From the NCBI GenBank assembly GCA_041659285.1, contig JBAZYO010000002.1:310001-374000 (forward strand): a DNA stretch of 64,000 nucleotides, in the 5' to 3' direction. A model generated the notes under the pieces. It did not search any database. It had not been told where the DNA came from and was given only the letters and a program-made list of their open reading frames with translations. Positions 31,705 to 40,159 of this stretch are shown here, piece after piece; within the stretch, counting starts at the first letter, position 1, and the number at the start of each line of letters is the position of its first letter. Both the position numbers and the translations under genes were made by a program. Source of the stretch: Vicinamibacterales bacterium (GTDB lineage Bacteria > Acidobacteriota > Vicinamibacteria > Vicinamibacterales > UBA2999).

Positions 31705-31822
31705 GGCGGCGGGAACCTTCCCGCGCGCCGGGCGGCGGGAACGTGATTCGGCGTTTCCTTCTTCCAAATTGGCGGCGGGACACCTGTCCCGATCTCGGCG
31801 GCGGGCACGGTGTCCCGCCGCC
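31705..31822. repeat. cluster of GGCGGCGGGA-type hairpin units
   Basis: The word GGCGGCGGGA occurs at 31705, 31731 and 31771, with GGCGGCGGGC at 31797. Two units fold on themselves (GGGAACCTTCCC at 31711-31722 and GGGACACCTGTCCC at 31777-31790). The outer arms 31771-31784 and 31809-31822 form a perfect 14-bp stem. A matching CCCGCCGCCTCCA recurs near 31979. Likely a dispersed palindromic element that can also end transcription from both sides. Confidence 0.75.
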
Positions 31823-32002
31823 TCCAAAATACCTCCAAGATGTGGGTCGATTTCCGAGGATTCCTGAGGACGGCAGTGGAAGCGGCGAGCGGTGGCAAAC
31901 ACCGCCGTATCAACGCGTTAGCATCAGAAGCCGAGCGCCATCAGCAAGTTACGAAAACCGCTGATTTCAAATTCAACTCCCGCCGCCTCCACCACTCGAC
32001 TC

Positions 32003-32035
32003 ACCTAACGCTTCGCCTCCGGCGAACCGTTAGGT
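32003..32035. repeat. 33-bp hairpin resembling a minimal attC core
   Basis: ACCTAACG (32003-32010) pairs with CGTTAGGT (32028-32035), and TTCGCC (32012-32017) with GGCGAA (32021-32026), leaving one C/C mismatch and a TCC loop. The outer boxes fit the integron attC consensus RYYYAAC and GTTRRRY, but the whole is shorter than a normal attC site and no integrase is present. Confidence 0.5.
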
Positions 32036-32046
32036 TCGCTCGTGGC

Positions 32047-32189
32047 AAGCCACCTTCAGGGAGAGTGCCCTGAGCGAGGCCTTCGACTTCGCTCAGGCCG
32101 AGTCGAAGGGCGTTCGCTCATGCCAAGCCACCTTCAGGGAGAATGCCCTGAGCGAGGCCTTCGACTTCGCTCAGGCCGAGTCGAAGGGC
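32047..32189. repeat. two 65-bp REP-like palindromic direct repeats
   Basis: Copy 1 (32047-32111) and copy 2 (32125-32189) differ at one base I can see (GAGAGTGCC against GAGAATGCC). Each contains CCTGAGCGAGGCCTTCGAC followed by TTCGCTCAGGCCGAGTCGAAGG, whose halves are inverted repeats. This sort of CTTCGACTTCGCTCAGG palindrome is a known dispersed repeat type in many bacterial genomes. Confidence 0.8.
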
Positions 32190-32291
32190 CACACGGCGGC
32201 GCAGTTTCTGCCGTCTAGACTCCATCCTTCCGACGATGGCATCGTCGTCCCATGCCCCGCCTACATCCTGCCATGTAGCGACATGTCGCCA

Positions 32292-32798
32292 TCAATTGGT
32301 GACGATGGGGAGGTAGTACGCGGTCTTCCCTGACTTCCTGTCGAAGACGCGCGCGGACGGAACGGCACTGCAGGGACGGACATTGCCGTTCTTCTTCTCG
32401 TCGAGTACCTGGAAAGTAATGTGGAACGGCCCACCCTTGGGGAAGTTCACTGGGGGCAACTCGACCGAGCCGATCTGGCCAGGTCCCACCCTGAGCTCCG
32501 ACGCGAACAGGACCAGCCCTTCACCATTGAAACACGTAACGCAGACGTTGCATGACACGTCACCAATAAGCGAATTGGGCGACACCTCATTTACAATCTC
32601 GGCCGTCACGCCTTCGTCGTCAACGCTCTTGATGACTCCCCCAGAACTGCCGGCCAGCTCGAGCAGGAAGCTGCCGACAACGTAACCACGCTCGCGCGGC
32701 GGTTTTGTCAGCGCTCGGGTCCCACGAATTGACAGCAGCGAGCGGGTCGCCAGACTAAGATGGGCCAAGGATGTGCCCTGCCGTGGCCGCGCGCTCAA
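32292..32798 (-). CDS. hypothetical protein, weak tail-tube-like N-terminal pattern (168 aa)
   Basis: Residues 35-70 (KPPRERGYVVGSFLLELAG, SSGGVIKSVDDEGVTAEIV) follow the start pattern of tail-tube-type proteins of contractile injection systems (VGxFxLEIDG, then VSVEGG). The rest, with paired cysteines in SCNVCVTCFNGEG and a late basic segment, does not continue that family. The start must be TTG (32798 or 32768) since no ATG or GTG is suitable. It is divergent to the secreted-protein gene, about 50 bp apart. I am unsure of function. Confidence 0.5.
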   Translation of the reverse strand: MSARPRQGTSLAHLSLATRSLLSIRGTRALTKPPRERGYVVGSFLLELAGSSGGVIKSVDDEGVTAEIVNEVSPNSLIGDVSCNVCVTCFNGEGLVLFASELRVGPGQIGSVELPPVNFPKGGPFHITFQVLDEKKNGNVRPCSAVPSARVFDRKSGKTAYYLPIVTN

Positions 32799-32845
32799 TC
32801 GACGCGTGGAGTTTCGAGTCTTGAGTCTCTAAGGAGCACTCGGCA

Positions 32846-34165
32846 ATGCAGACAAGAACAAGAAATCGAACCGGCGCGATGCTGGTCGCCATCGGTCTCG
32901 CCTGCGGTGTCACCGCCTTCGGCGCGCCGAAAGAACCGCCGGCCAAACCGCTGGCATTGAAGAAGGTGGCCGGGCTGACGAATGGCCGGCTCGCCTATGT
33001 CGTCGGCACGACGGCCCCGGATGGCAGCCGCTACTACGCGAGCAACCTCCTGGTGACCCAGCCAGTGCTCGTCACATTGAAGGCCGACGATCCCAAGGAC
33101 GAGATCCAGCTCCGCGTCACGAAGACGCAGTGGTCGAAAACTGAGCGCGAGGTTTCGACCGGAGCCGCCGGCCGCGTCCAAGTGGCCTTTCGAACCCAGG
33201 GCGAATTCGGCTTGGCCGTGTCCGGCGCCGGCGCCGGCAAACCCTACCGCATGACGGTCTGGATCGGCGACGAAGTGAAGCGCCCGATGCCGTCGGTGGT
33301 CGTGCCGAAATCGAAGTGGAAGCCCGGCCCTGCAGCCGCGGCTGTGCCCGACAGCGGCCGGACCGCCGCTCAACCGGATGCCACGGCAGGCGCTCCCGGT
33401 GCCAGCACCAGCCCTGGCGGATCGCTCGCCATCTGGTTGATTGCCGGCCTGCTCGTCGTGATCGCCGGATTGTTGTTTGCCCTGCTGCGCAAGAAAGCAG
33501 GAGTCGTCGTCCTGGTGTGCGGTGTTACGGGTTTGGCTCCGGCCACAGCGTCTGCCCAAACAATGGAGTCCATCGGCCGCGCCATGTTGTCCGAGGAACT
33601 CGGCAAGCAGCTCGAAGAAGGTGTTGAGACAGGCACCAAACTGGGCGGAGACATCGTCCACATCTACGAGACCTGGGAGGAGTTCAGCAACGCGCACGAC
33701 GCCCTGACGCCCGACGACCGCCAATTCGACCCGGACTACAGCCCACCGGGGTCGCCGGAGATTCCGTCGGCCTGTGCGGAATCCGAGGAGTGCAAGGCGT
33801 GCTACGACAAGGCGGTAAAGGACATCAACTTCTATCGTTTCTCGCTCGACAAAGGTCAGGGCATCGCACGAGGCACGTTGGACTACGCGAAGAAGGCGAT
33901 CGCCTTCGGTGACACGGCATCGGCGTCGTTCGGCGTGGGCGGGCTGGCGTGGTCGCTCGATGCGAAGCCCGACATTGAGAAGGTGACGACCAGGCTGCGC
34001 AAGACCTATAAGAGCAAATACGAAGAGTGGATCGCGGGCTTGGAGGCGTCGCTACAAGAGCTGGGCAAGTGCGAGGAAGAGCACTTCAACGAGCGCGACT
34101 GGTACGGGCGATTCGGCTACATCTACTACTCGTTCATGGCGGATCGCTACAAGAGTCCGGATTGA
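32846..34165 (+). CDS. secreted/membrane hypothetical protein (439 aa)
   Basis: AAGGAG about 10 bp before the ATG at 32846 supports this start. A signal peptide (residues 1-27, ending AFGAP) precedes a beta-rich extracytoplasmic domain to about 160, a proline/alanine linker and one or two hydrophobic helices (about 193-235, ending ATASAQ). The C-terminal domain is charged and helical with CAESEECKACYD and a last CEEEH. The second half looks like an independent exported domain joined to the first. Unknown family; likely membrane-anchored in the periplasm. Confidence 0.75.
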   Translation: MQTRTRNRTGAMLVAIGLACGVTAFGAPKEPPAKPLALKKVAGLTNGRLAYVVGTTAPDGSRYYASNLLVTQPVLVTLKADDPKDEIQLRVTKTQWSKTEREVSTGAAGRVQVAFRTQGEFGLAVSGAGAGKPYRMTVWIGDEVKRPMPSVVVPKSKWKPGPAAAAVPDSGRTAAQPDATAGAPGASTSPGGSLAIWLIAGLLVVIAGLLFALLRKKAGVVVLVCGVTGLAPATASAQTMESIGRAMLSEELGKQLEEGVETGTKLGGDIVHIYETWEEFSNAHDALTPDDRQFDPDYSPPGSPEIPSACAESEECKACYDKAVKDINFYRFSLDKGQGIARGTLDYAKKAIAFGDTASASFGVGGLAWSLDAKPDIEKVTTRLRKTYKSKYEEWIAGLEASLQELGKCEEEHFNERDWYGRFGYIYYSFMADRYKSPD

Positions 34166-34326
34166 CAGGCCAGGCTCGCGAGCTGTTGCGGCATCGTGCC
34201 ATCGAGGAACATCAGCAGGACCAGCCGACGAGGAGGTCTAAACGTTGCGCTTTGCAGCCCCTTGCCGCAATGAGTATGCTGGCCTAGTTTTTCCGAGCCC
34301 GACGCTCCAGAAAGAGGATTGAATCG

Positions 34327-34824
34327 ATGCGATACCGAAGCCTGCTCGTTTGCACTGCCATCTTCACCGCCGCCCTCGTCGCCGCCGCCCCGAGCTTCGC
34401 CCAGGGCCAGGCGGGGGCCAAGCCCAAGGTCGAAGACAAAACCGATCCGAGAACGGCGCGATTCGGCGTTTGGGATAACACGACCAATCCCAACAACGTC
34501 ATGACCTACGAGGGCCACGAGAAGGGCGGCAGCAAGCTCACCGTGAGCAACCCCAGCAATCCGGCGCAGGATTGGAGCTACGTGACGATGTTCGACGGCA
34601 AGTTCATGCCCGTCACCGGCCAGCCGGGCTCCGAGACGGCCGTTGAGATCATCAACCCGAAGAGCATCCGCGTCCTGAACAAGCGCGATGGCCTCGTCTA
34701 CCAGGTGGTGATCAACACGTTGTCTGACGACCTCAACACCATCAGCAACGAGTACATCCGCATGGACAAGGAAGGCAAGATCACGGGCGTCACGCACGTG
34801 ACCTACGTCCGCCGCAAGAAATAG
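34327..34824 (+). CDS. secreted hypothetical protein (165 aa)
   Basis: GAAAGAGG upstream of ATG 34327 is a fair ribosome site. The first 26 residues form a signal peptide with an AQ-type cleavage region (PSFAQGQ). The mature protein is beta-rich, with FGVWDNTTNPNNV, DWSYVTMFDGKFMPVTG and a repeated Y/V pattern to the end (VTHVTYVRRKK). Similar short secreted proteins are common in acidobacterial genomes without function. It is followed by a clear terminator. Confidence 0.8.
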   Translation: MRYRSLLVCTAIFTAALVAAAPSFAQGQAGAKPKVEDKTDPRTARFGVWDNTTNPNNVMTYEGHEKGGSKLTVSNPSNPAQDWSYVTMFDGKFMPVTGQPGSETAVEIINPKSIRVLNKRDGLVYQVVINTLSDDLNTISNEYIRMDKEGKITGVTHVTYVRRKK

Positions 34825-34854
34825 CCCCGCGCGACGGATCGCCCTGCGAGCACG

Positions 34855-34888
34855 CGGCCGCCGGATCACCGGCGGCCGTTCTGCTTTT
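34855..34888 (+). terminator. Rho-independent terminator
   Basis: A perfect 10-bp stem CGGCCGCCGG (34855-34864) and CCGGCGGCCG (34869-34878), with a loop ATCA, is followed by TTCTGCTTTT. It lies 31 bp after the stop of the 165-residue secreted protein. Confidence 0.85.
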
Positions 34889-35104
34889 CAGGGTAGCCCG
34901 CCGCAACCGAATCGCGTCCTGACCGGACCCTCCACCTCAGCCGTCCATTTCCTGCCGCCCCGGGCGCAGACGTGGTACCGTCTAGCCAGTCTCCAGCTTT
35001 CGTGAGTCCTACCCCAGCCCCTTACGCGGGAATCGGCTGAGCAACAGCCTCCCCCAAGCCCCCACTCGCAACCGCGGCGCGCTCGGCTCATCGTCAGAGG
35101 CACC

Positions 35105-36196
35105 ATGCTCTTTGAGTTCATCACGCTGAACCGCGACGAGATCATCCGCCGCTGCCGGGCGAAGGTGGCGTCGCGGTCAATGCCGCCGCCGACCGCCGCG
35201 GAGATCGATCACGGGGTGCCCCTGTTCCTGGATCAACTGGTGGACGCGCTGCGCCTCGGCCAGACCTCAAGCCTCGAGATTAGCCAGACCGCCCTCCTGC
35301 ACGGGCGCGACCTCCTGCTGCAGGGATTGACCATGTCGCAGGTCGTGCATGATTACGGCGACGTCTGTCAGTCGATCACCGAGCTCGCCGTGGAAACGCA
35401 GGCGCCGATCAGCACCGAAGATTTTGGGATGCTGAACGGTTGCCTCGACAGCGCCATCGCCGGCGCCGTCACCCAGTACGGGCGCGACCGCAATCAAGCC
35501 ACCCTCGACGGCCTGGCCGTTCGCGAGAACGAGCGGCTGGGGTTCTTCACCCATGAATTGAAGAACCTCCTGCATACGGCCCTGCTCGCGTTCGAGGTCG
35601 TCAAGTCCGGGAACGTCGGCGTCGCCGGCACCACCGGCACCGTGCTCCAGCGGAGCCTCCTCGGCGCGCGCGACCTCGTCGCCCGCGCGCTCGCCGAAAC
35701 CCGGCTCACGCAAGGCGTCCAGAACCGGGAGCTGTTCCTGGTGGCCGACTTCATCGGCGAACTCGCCCCGGCCGCCACACTGGCGGCGGGCGGCCATGGC
35801 ATCACGCTCGCGGTCGCGGCGGTCGCACCTGACCTGGCGATCGAAGGGGACCGGCAAGTGCTCGGGGCGGTGGTGATGAACGTCCTGCAGAACGCCTTCA
35901 AGTTCACCCGGCCCCGCACCACCGTCACGCTGCGCGTCGGCGCCACCGCCGAGCGGGTCCAGATCGAGATCCAGGATGAATGCGGCGGTCTGCCGAAGGG
36001 CGACGTGGAGCAGTTGTTCCACCCGTTCGAGCAGCGCGGCGCCAACCGCACCGGCCTGGGCCTGGGCCTCGCCTTCAGCCGCTGGGCCACCGAGGCGAAC
36101 CACGGCCGCATCACCGCGCGCAGCCTCCCTGGCGAGGGCTGCGTGTTCACCGTGGACCTGCCGCGGTGCCCGGTCCCCGCTCTCGCAATTGCGTAG
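35105..36196 (+). CDS. sensor histidine kinase, cytoplasmic (363 aa)
   Basis: The first 130 residues are helical and resemble RsbRD-type sensory domains (LNRDEIIRRCRAKVASR). The phosphoacceptor box is FFTHELKN (H150). The HATPase region shows QNAFKFT (N box), DECGGLP (G1) and GLGLAFSRW (G2). No membrane segment is seen, so the kinase senses a cytoplasmic signal or partner. It starts at ATG 35105 and is followed 17 bp later by a hybrid kinase and then a single receiver, all in one operon: an obvious phosphorelay. Confidence 0.85.
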   Translation: MLFEFITLNRDEIIRRCRAKVASRSMPPPTAAEIDHGVPLFLDQLVDALRLGQTSSLEISQTALLHGRDLLLQGLTMSQVVHDYGDVCQSITELAVETQAPISTEDFGMLNGCLDSAIAGAVTQYGRDRNQATLDGLAVRENERLGFFTHELKNLLHTALLAFEVVKSGNVGVAGTTGTVLQRSLLGARDLVARALAETRLTQGVQNRELFLVADFIGELAPAATLAAGGHGITLAVAAVAPDLAIEGDRQVLGAVVMNVLQNAFKFTRPRTTVTLRVGATAERVQIEIQDECGGLPKGDVEQLFHPFEQRGANRTGLGLGLAFSRWATEANHGRITARSLPGEGCVFTVDLPRCPVPALAIA

Positions 36197-36213
36197 ACCA
36201 CCCCGAAAGCCAC

Positions 36214-38712
36214 ATGCCATTCATTGACAAGAGCCTCGCCGAAGCGGAAATGAACACGGCCGCCAGGCACGCCGAGGCGCTGCTGACCACCGGGGCCCTG
36301 CAAAGCGCCATCTTCAACAGCGCCAACTTCTCGAGCATCGCCACCGACGCGAAGGGCGTCATCCAGATCTTCAACGTCGGCGCCGAGCGGATGCTCGGCT
36401 ACACCGCCGCCGAAGTGATGAACCGGATCACGCCGGCCGACATCTCCGACCCGCAGGAAGTGATCGCCCGCGCCAAGGCGCTGAGCGTCGAGCTCGGCAC
36501 CCCGATCACGCCCGGCTTCGAGGCCCTGGTGTTCAAGGCCTCGCGCGGGATCGAAGACATCTACGAGCTGACCTACATCCGCAAGGACGGCAGCCGCTTC
36601 CCCGCCGTGGTCTCGATCACGGCGCTGCGCGACGCCCAGGACGCGATCATCGGCTACCTGCTGATCGGCACCGACAACACCGCGCGCAAGCAGGTCGAGG
36701 AGGAGCGCATGAAGCTCGACCAGCGCCTGCGCGACCAGCACTTCTACACCCGTTCGCTGATCGAATCCAACATCGACGCCCTGATGACCACCGATCCGCG
36801 CGGCATCATCACCGACGTCAACAAGCAGACCGAGGCGCTCACCGGGTGCACGCGCGACGAGCTGATCGGGGCGCCGTTCAAGAACTACTTCACCGACGCC
36901 GCCCGCGCCGAGGCGGGCATCAACCGCGTGCTGGCCGAAGGCACCGTCACCAACTACGAGCTCACCGCGCGCGCCCGGGACGGCACGCTCACCGTGGTGT
37001 CGTACAACGCCACCACCTTCCACGACCGCGACCGGCGCCTGCAAGGGGTGGTCGCGGCGGCGCGCGACGTCACCGAACTGAAGCTGTTCGAGCAGACGTT
37101 GCAGCAGAAGAACGCCGAGCTCGAAGACGCCAGCCGCCTGAAGTCGGAGTTCCTCGCCAACATGTCGCACGAGCTGCGGACGCCGCTCAACGCCATCATG
37201 GGCTTTTCCGAGGTGCTCCGCGACGGCCTGGTCGGCAAGATGACCGACCAGCAGCAGGTGCTGGCGGTCAAGATCTTCACCAGCGGCCAGCATCTGCTCG
37301 CCCTGATCAACGACATCCTCGACCTGTCCAAGGTGGAGGCCGGCAAGATGACGCTCGACCTCGAGCCGGTCCCGGTGTCTTCGCTGCTGGTGAACAGCCT
37401 GTCGATCATCCGGGAGAAGGCCGCGGGCCGGCACATTCGCCTGGGCATGGAGGCCGTCGGCGACCTGGGCGCGATCCAGGTGGACGCGCGCAAGGTCAAG
37501 CAGATCGTCTACAACCTGCTGTCGAACGCGGTCAAGTTCACCAACGAGGGTGGGCACGTGACGCTGCGCGCCAGTCGCGTCCCGCGCGCCGGGGCCGGCC
37601 GGGTGTCGGGCGCGCGGGCGAGCCGGGCCTTCCCGGTGGCCGACGACACGTTCGCGGAGTATCTCGAAATCAGCGTCACCGACAGCGGCATCGGCATCTC
37701 GCCGGAGGGCCTGGCGCACCTGTTCGCGCCGTTCAGCCAGATCGACAGCGGCCTGGCGCGCCGGTTCGAGGGCACCGGACTCGGGCTGGCCATGGTGAAA
37801 CTCCTCGCCGAGTTGCACGGTGGCGCGGTGGCGGTGGAAAGCGCCGTCGACGAGGGCTCCTGCTTCACCGTCTGGCTGCCCCTGCGGGCGCCGGAGGTCT
37901 GGGCGCTGACGCCGGCCAAGGCGCCCGCGCTCCCCCGTGTCGAGGGTCAGGCCGCGGCCGGCACCGCCCTGATGGTGGAAGACGATCTCAAGTCCGCCGA
38001 CCTGATTCGCCTGCAGCTCGAGGCGGAGGGCTTCACCGTGCTGCACGCGGCCTCGGCCGAAGCCGCGCTGGTGTTGGCGGTGCAACAACCGCTCTCGCTG
38101 ATCACCCTGGACATCATGCTGCCCGACATGGACGGCTGGGAATTCCTCTCCCGCATCAAGCAGGTGCCGGAGCTGATGCGCATCCCGGTCGTGATCATCT
38201 CGATTGTGGCGGACCGCAACCGGGGCTTCGCGCTCGGCGCCGCGGCCATCATGCAGAAACCGATGTCGCGGCAGGACCTGTCTGACTCTCTCGTCGAGCT
38301 GGGGCTGCTGCCGCTCCCGCAGGGCCGCGCGCTCAAGGTCCTGGTCATTGACGACGATCCCGACGCCGTGGAGCTGGTCGCCGTCCGCATCCAGGGCCTG
38401 GCCAGCACGGTGCTGCGCGCCTACGACGGCGACACCGGCATCGCCGCCGCGCGGCAGGAGCAACCGGACGTGATCGTGCTGGACCTGATGATGCCCGGGG
38501 TGAACGGCTTCGACGTGGTGAAGGCGCTCAGCGAGGAACCGGGCACGGCTCGCATTCCCATCCTGGTCGTCACCGCCAAGCAGATCACCGCCGAGGACCG
38601 CGCCAACCTGAATGGCTTCGTGACCACGATCATGGAGAAGACCGAGTTCAGCCGTGACCGCTTCATCGCCGAAGTGCGGCGGGCGATGGCCGGACGGCGC
38701 GTGAACGCCTGA
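36214..38712 (+). CDS. PAS-PAS hybrid histidine kinase with two receiver domains (832 aa)
   Basis: I start it at ATG 36214, 17 bp after the upstream gene. Order of domains: PAS (about 27-150), PAS with PAC (about 165-295), HisKA with MSHELRTPLN (H319), HATPase with NLLSNAVKFT, DSGIGIS and GTGLGLAM (about 430-545), receiver 1 (about 585-695, D633 in TLDIMLP), receiver 2 (about 705-825, D757 in VLDLMMP). All key residues are present. There is no transmembrane region. The stop overlaps the following receiver gene (TGATG), so the three proteins should work in a branched phosphorelay. Confidence 0.9.
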   Translation: MPFIDKSLAEAEMNTAARHAEALLTTGALQSAIFNSANFSSIATDAKGVIQIFNVGAERMLGYTAAEVMNRITPADISDPQEVIARAKALSVELGTPITPGFEALVFKASRGIEDIYELTYIRKDGSRFPAVVSITALRDAQDAIIGYLLIGTDNTARKQVEEERMKLDQRLRDQHFYTRSLIESNIDALMTTDPRGIITDVNKQTEALTGCTRDELIGAPFKNYFTDAARAEAGINRVLAEGTVTNYELTARARDGTLTVVSYNATTFHDRDRRLQGVVAAARDVTELKLFEQTLQQKNAELEDASRLKSEFLANMSHELRTPLNAIMGFSEVLRDGLVGKMTDQQQVLAVKIFTSGQHLLALINDILDLSKVEAGKMTLDLEPVPVSSLLVNSLSIIREKAAGRHIRLGMEAVGDLGAIQVDARKVKQIVYNLLSNAVKFTNEGGHVTLRASRVPRAGAGRVSGARASRAFPVADDTFAEYLEISVTDSGIGISPEGLAHLFAPFSQIDSGLARRFEGTGLGLAMVKLLAELHGGAVAVESAVDEGSCFTVWLPLRAPEVWALTPAKAPALPRVEGQAAAGTALMVEDDLKSADLIRLQLEAEGFTVLHAASAEAALVLAVQQPLSLITLDIMLPDMDGWEFLSRIKQVPELMRIPVVIISIVADRNRGFALGAAAIMQKPMSRQDLSDSLVELGLLPLPQGRALKVLVIDDDPDAVELVAVRIQGLASTVLRAYDGDTGIAAARQEQPDVIVLDLMMPGVNGFDVVKALSEEPGTARIPILVVTAKQITAEDRANLNGFVTTIMEKTEFSRDRFIAEVRRAMAGRRVNA

Positions 38713-39092
38713 TGGCAAGAATCCTGGTCGTCGAAGACAACCCCGACAACATGGTGTTGACGGTCATGCTGCTGGAGTCGGTGGGCCACACCGTGCTGAT
38801 GGCGATCGACGCCGAAGCCGGGCTGACGCTGGCCCGCGCCGAGCGGCCCGACCTGATCCTGATGGACATTCAGCTTCCCGGCATGGACGGCCTCGAAGCC
38901 ACGGCGTTGCTCAAGCGGGACGAGGCGACGCGCGCCGTTCCCGTGGTCGCCCTCACCGCGCTGGCGATGAAGGGTGATGAGGAGCGCATCCGGGCCGCCG
39001 GGTGTGACGGCTACATCGCCAAGCCAATCGGCATCCAGGACTTCCTGGCGACCATCGCCGCGCAGCTGTCGAGAGCGCCGATCCCGAACTAG
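38712..39092 (+). CDS. single-domain response regulator (CheY-like)
   Basis: 126 residues make one receiver: acidic pair ED (8-9), phosphoacceptor D52 in LILMDIQLPG, T in ALTALAM, K in YIAKPIG. No output domain. It overlaps the hybrid-kinase stop (TGATG). Its stop overlaps the stop of the convergent permease gene by 4 bp. It should take phosphate from the two kinases and pass it on or regulate by protein contact. Confidence 0.9.
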   Translation: MARILVVEDNPDNMVLTVMLLESVGHTVLMAIDAEAGLTLARAERPDLILMDIQLPGMDGLEATALLKRDEATRAVPVVALTALAMKGDEERIRAAGCDGYIAKPIGIQDFLATIAAQLSRAPIPN

Positions 39093-40159
39093 CTTTGGGC
39101 GGGCTCGTCGTTCAGCACGTCGAGGATCGACGCCGCCACCGCGAAGAACACCGGCCCCATCACGATGCCCAGCAGGCCAAACGTCTGCAGGCCGCCCAGC
39201 AGCGCGAAGAACATCACCAGTTCGCTCAAGCCGACACGGCCGCCCACCAGTTTGGGCCGCAGGAAGTTGTCGATCCCGCTAATCACCAGGGTGCCCCACA
39301 CCCCGAGCACGATGGCCTGCGGCCAATGGCCGGTGGCCATCAGATAGATCACGCCCGGCACCCACACCGCGGCGGCGCCGACCAGTGGCAGCACGCTGGT
39401 CAGCACCGTGACGGTGCCCCACAGCGCGGCCGAGGGGATGCCGAGCACCCAGAACATCGCCCCGCACAACGCGCCCTGGAGCATCGCGATCACGACCACG
39501 CCGTAGACGCTGGCATAGATGACGTCGCGGATCCGCATCAGCATGGCGTCCCGGCGCGCCAGATCGAACGGCAGCAGCGCGGTGATCCGGGCGACAATCT
39601 GCTCCCCGTCCCGGAACAGCAGGAACATCGCGAACACGGTGAAGATGGACGAGGCCACCACGCTGGTCACGCCGGCCGCCATGGTCAGCGAATTCGAGGC
39701 GAGCAGGCCACCGAGATCGGTCAGGTGCCGCGTGAGCCAGGCGACCACCACCGGCGGCTCGAGCCCCAGCCGTTGGGCGACCCATTCATTGGCCTGCCGC
39801 ACCGGCGCAATCGTTGACAGCTCGAAGCCGGCCCTGAACGTCTCCTGGAGGTAGTCCCTCAACGCCAGCAGCTGCGTGACGGCAATCCCGGTGATCAACA
39901 CGAGCGGGATGAGGATGGCCACCACCACCAGCACGCTGGTGATCAGGGCGCTCAGCGACACCCGCCCAGTCTTGCGCACGAAGTAGTGATGCAAGGGGTG
40001 GAACGCAATAGCCAGCACCGAGGACCACGCCAGCACGTTGGCGAAGGGCCCCAGGATCAACAGGCACACGTAGACGACGCCGGCGGTCGCGCAGAGGAAG
40101 AACGTCCACTGAAACGCCAGACGCGTGCCGGTTTCAGGGGATCGTGGGCTCTTTGGCAT
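39089..40159 (-). CDS. AI-2E family transporter (PerM/YdiK-like permease)
   Basis: The 356-residue protein has the AI-2E transporter layout: paired N-terminal helices, a long helix-rich periplasmic part (TRHLTDLGG), then four or more hydrophobic segments with FLLFRDGEQI and a conserved late PKLVGGRVGLSELVMFFALLGG-type region (split here for length: PKLVGGRVG, LSELVMFF, ALLGGLQTFGLLG). I start at ATG 40159 (MPKSPRSPETG); the first 25 bp overlap the cardiolipin-synthase gene. Members export or take up small molecules; the substrate is not predictable. Confidence 0.88.
   Translation of the reverse strand: MPKSPRSPETGTRLAFQWTFFLCATAGVVYVCLLILGPFANVLAWSSVLAIAFHPLHHYFVRKTGRVSLSALITSVLVVVAILIPLVLITGIAVTQLLALRDYLQETFRAGFELSTIAPVRQANEWVAQRLGLEPPVVVAWLTRHLTDLGGLLASNSLTMAAGVTSVVASSIFTVFAMFLLFRDGEQIVARITALLPFDLARRDAMLMRIRDVIYASVYGVVVIAMLQGALCGAMFWVLGIPSAALWGTVTVLTSVLPLVGAAAVWVPGVIYLMATGHWPQAIVLGVWGTLVISGIDNFLRPKLVGGRVGLSELVMFFALLGGLQTFGLLGIVMGPVFFAVAASILDVLNDEPAQS

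Larger units (their letters stand above)
31601..32291. other. repeat-rich non-coding region
   Basis: These 690 bp hold no gene I can support; open frames on both strands are generated by the repeats. The region has three kinds of inverted or direct repeats (listed separately) and separates the lower-G+C left half from the G+C-rich right half. Confidence 0.65.

Noticed and set aside
31601..32291. CRISPR array or tandem-repeat gene
   Set aside because: Repeats are few, palindromic, unequally spaced and without unique spacers of constant length.
35494..38718. 1074-codon open frame on the minus strand opposite the hybrid kinase
   Set aside because: It is antisense to genes with full sets of kinase and receiver motifs; its composition (His, Gly, Arg, Asp, Gln rich) is typical of antisense frames in G+C-rich coding DNA.
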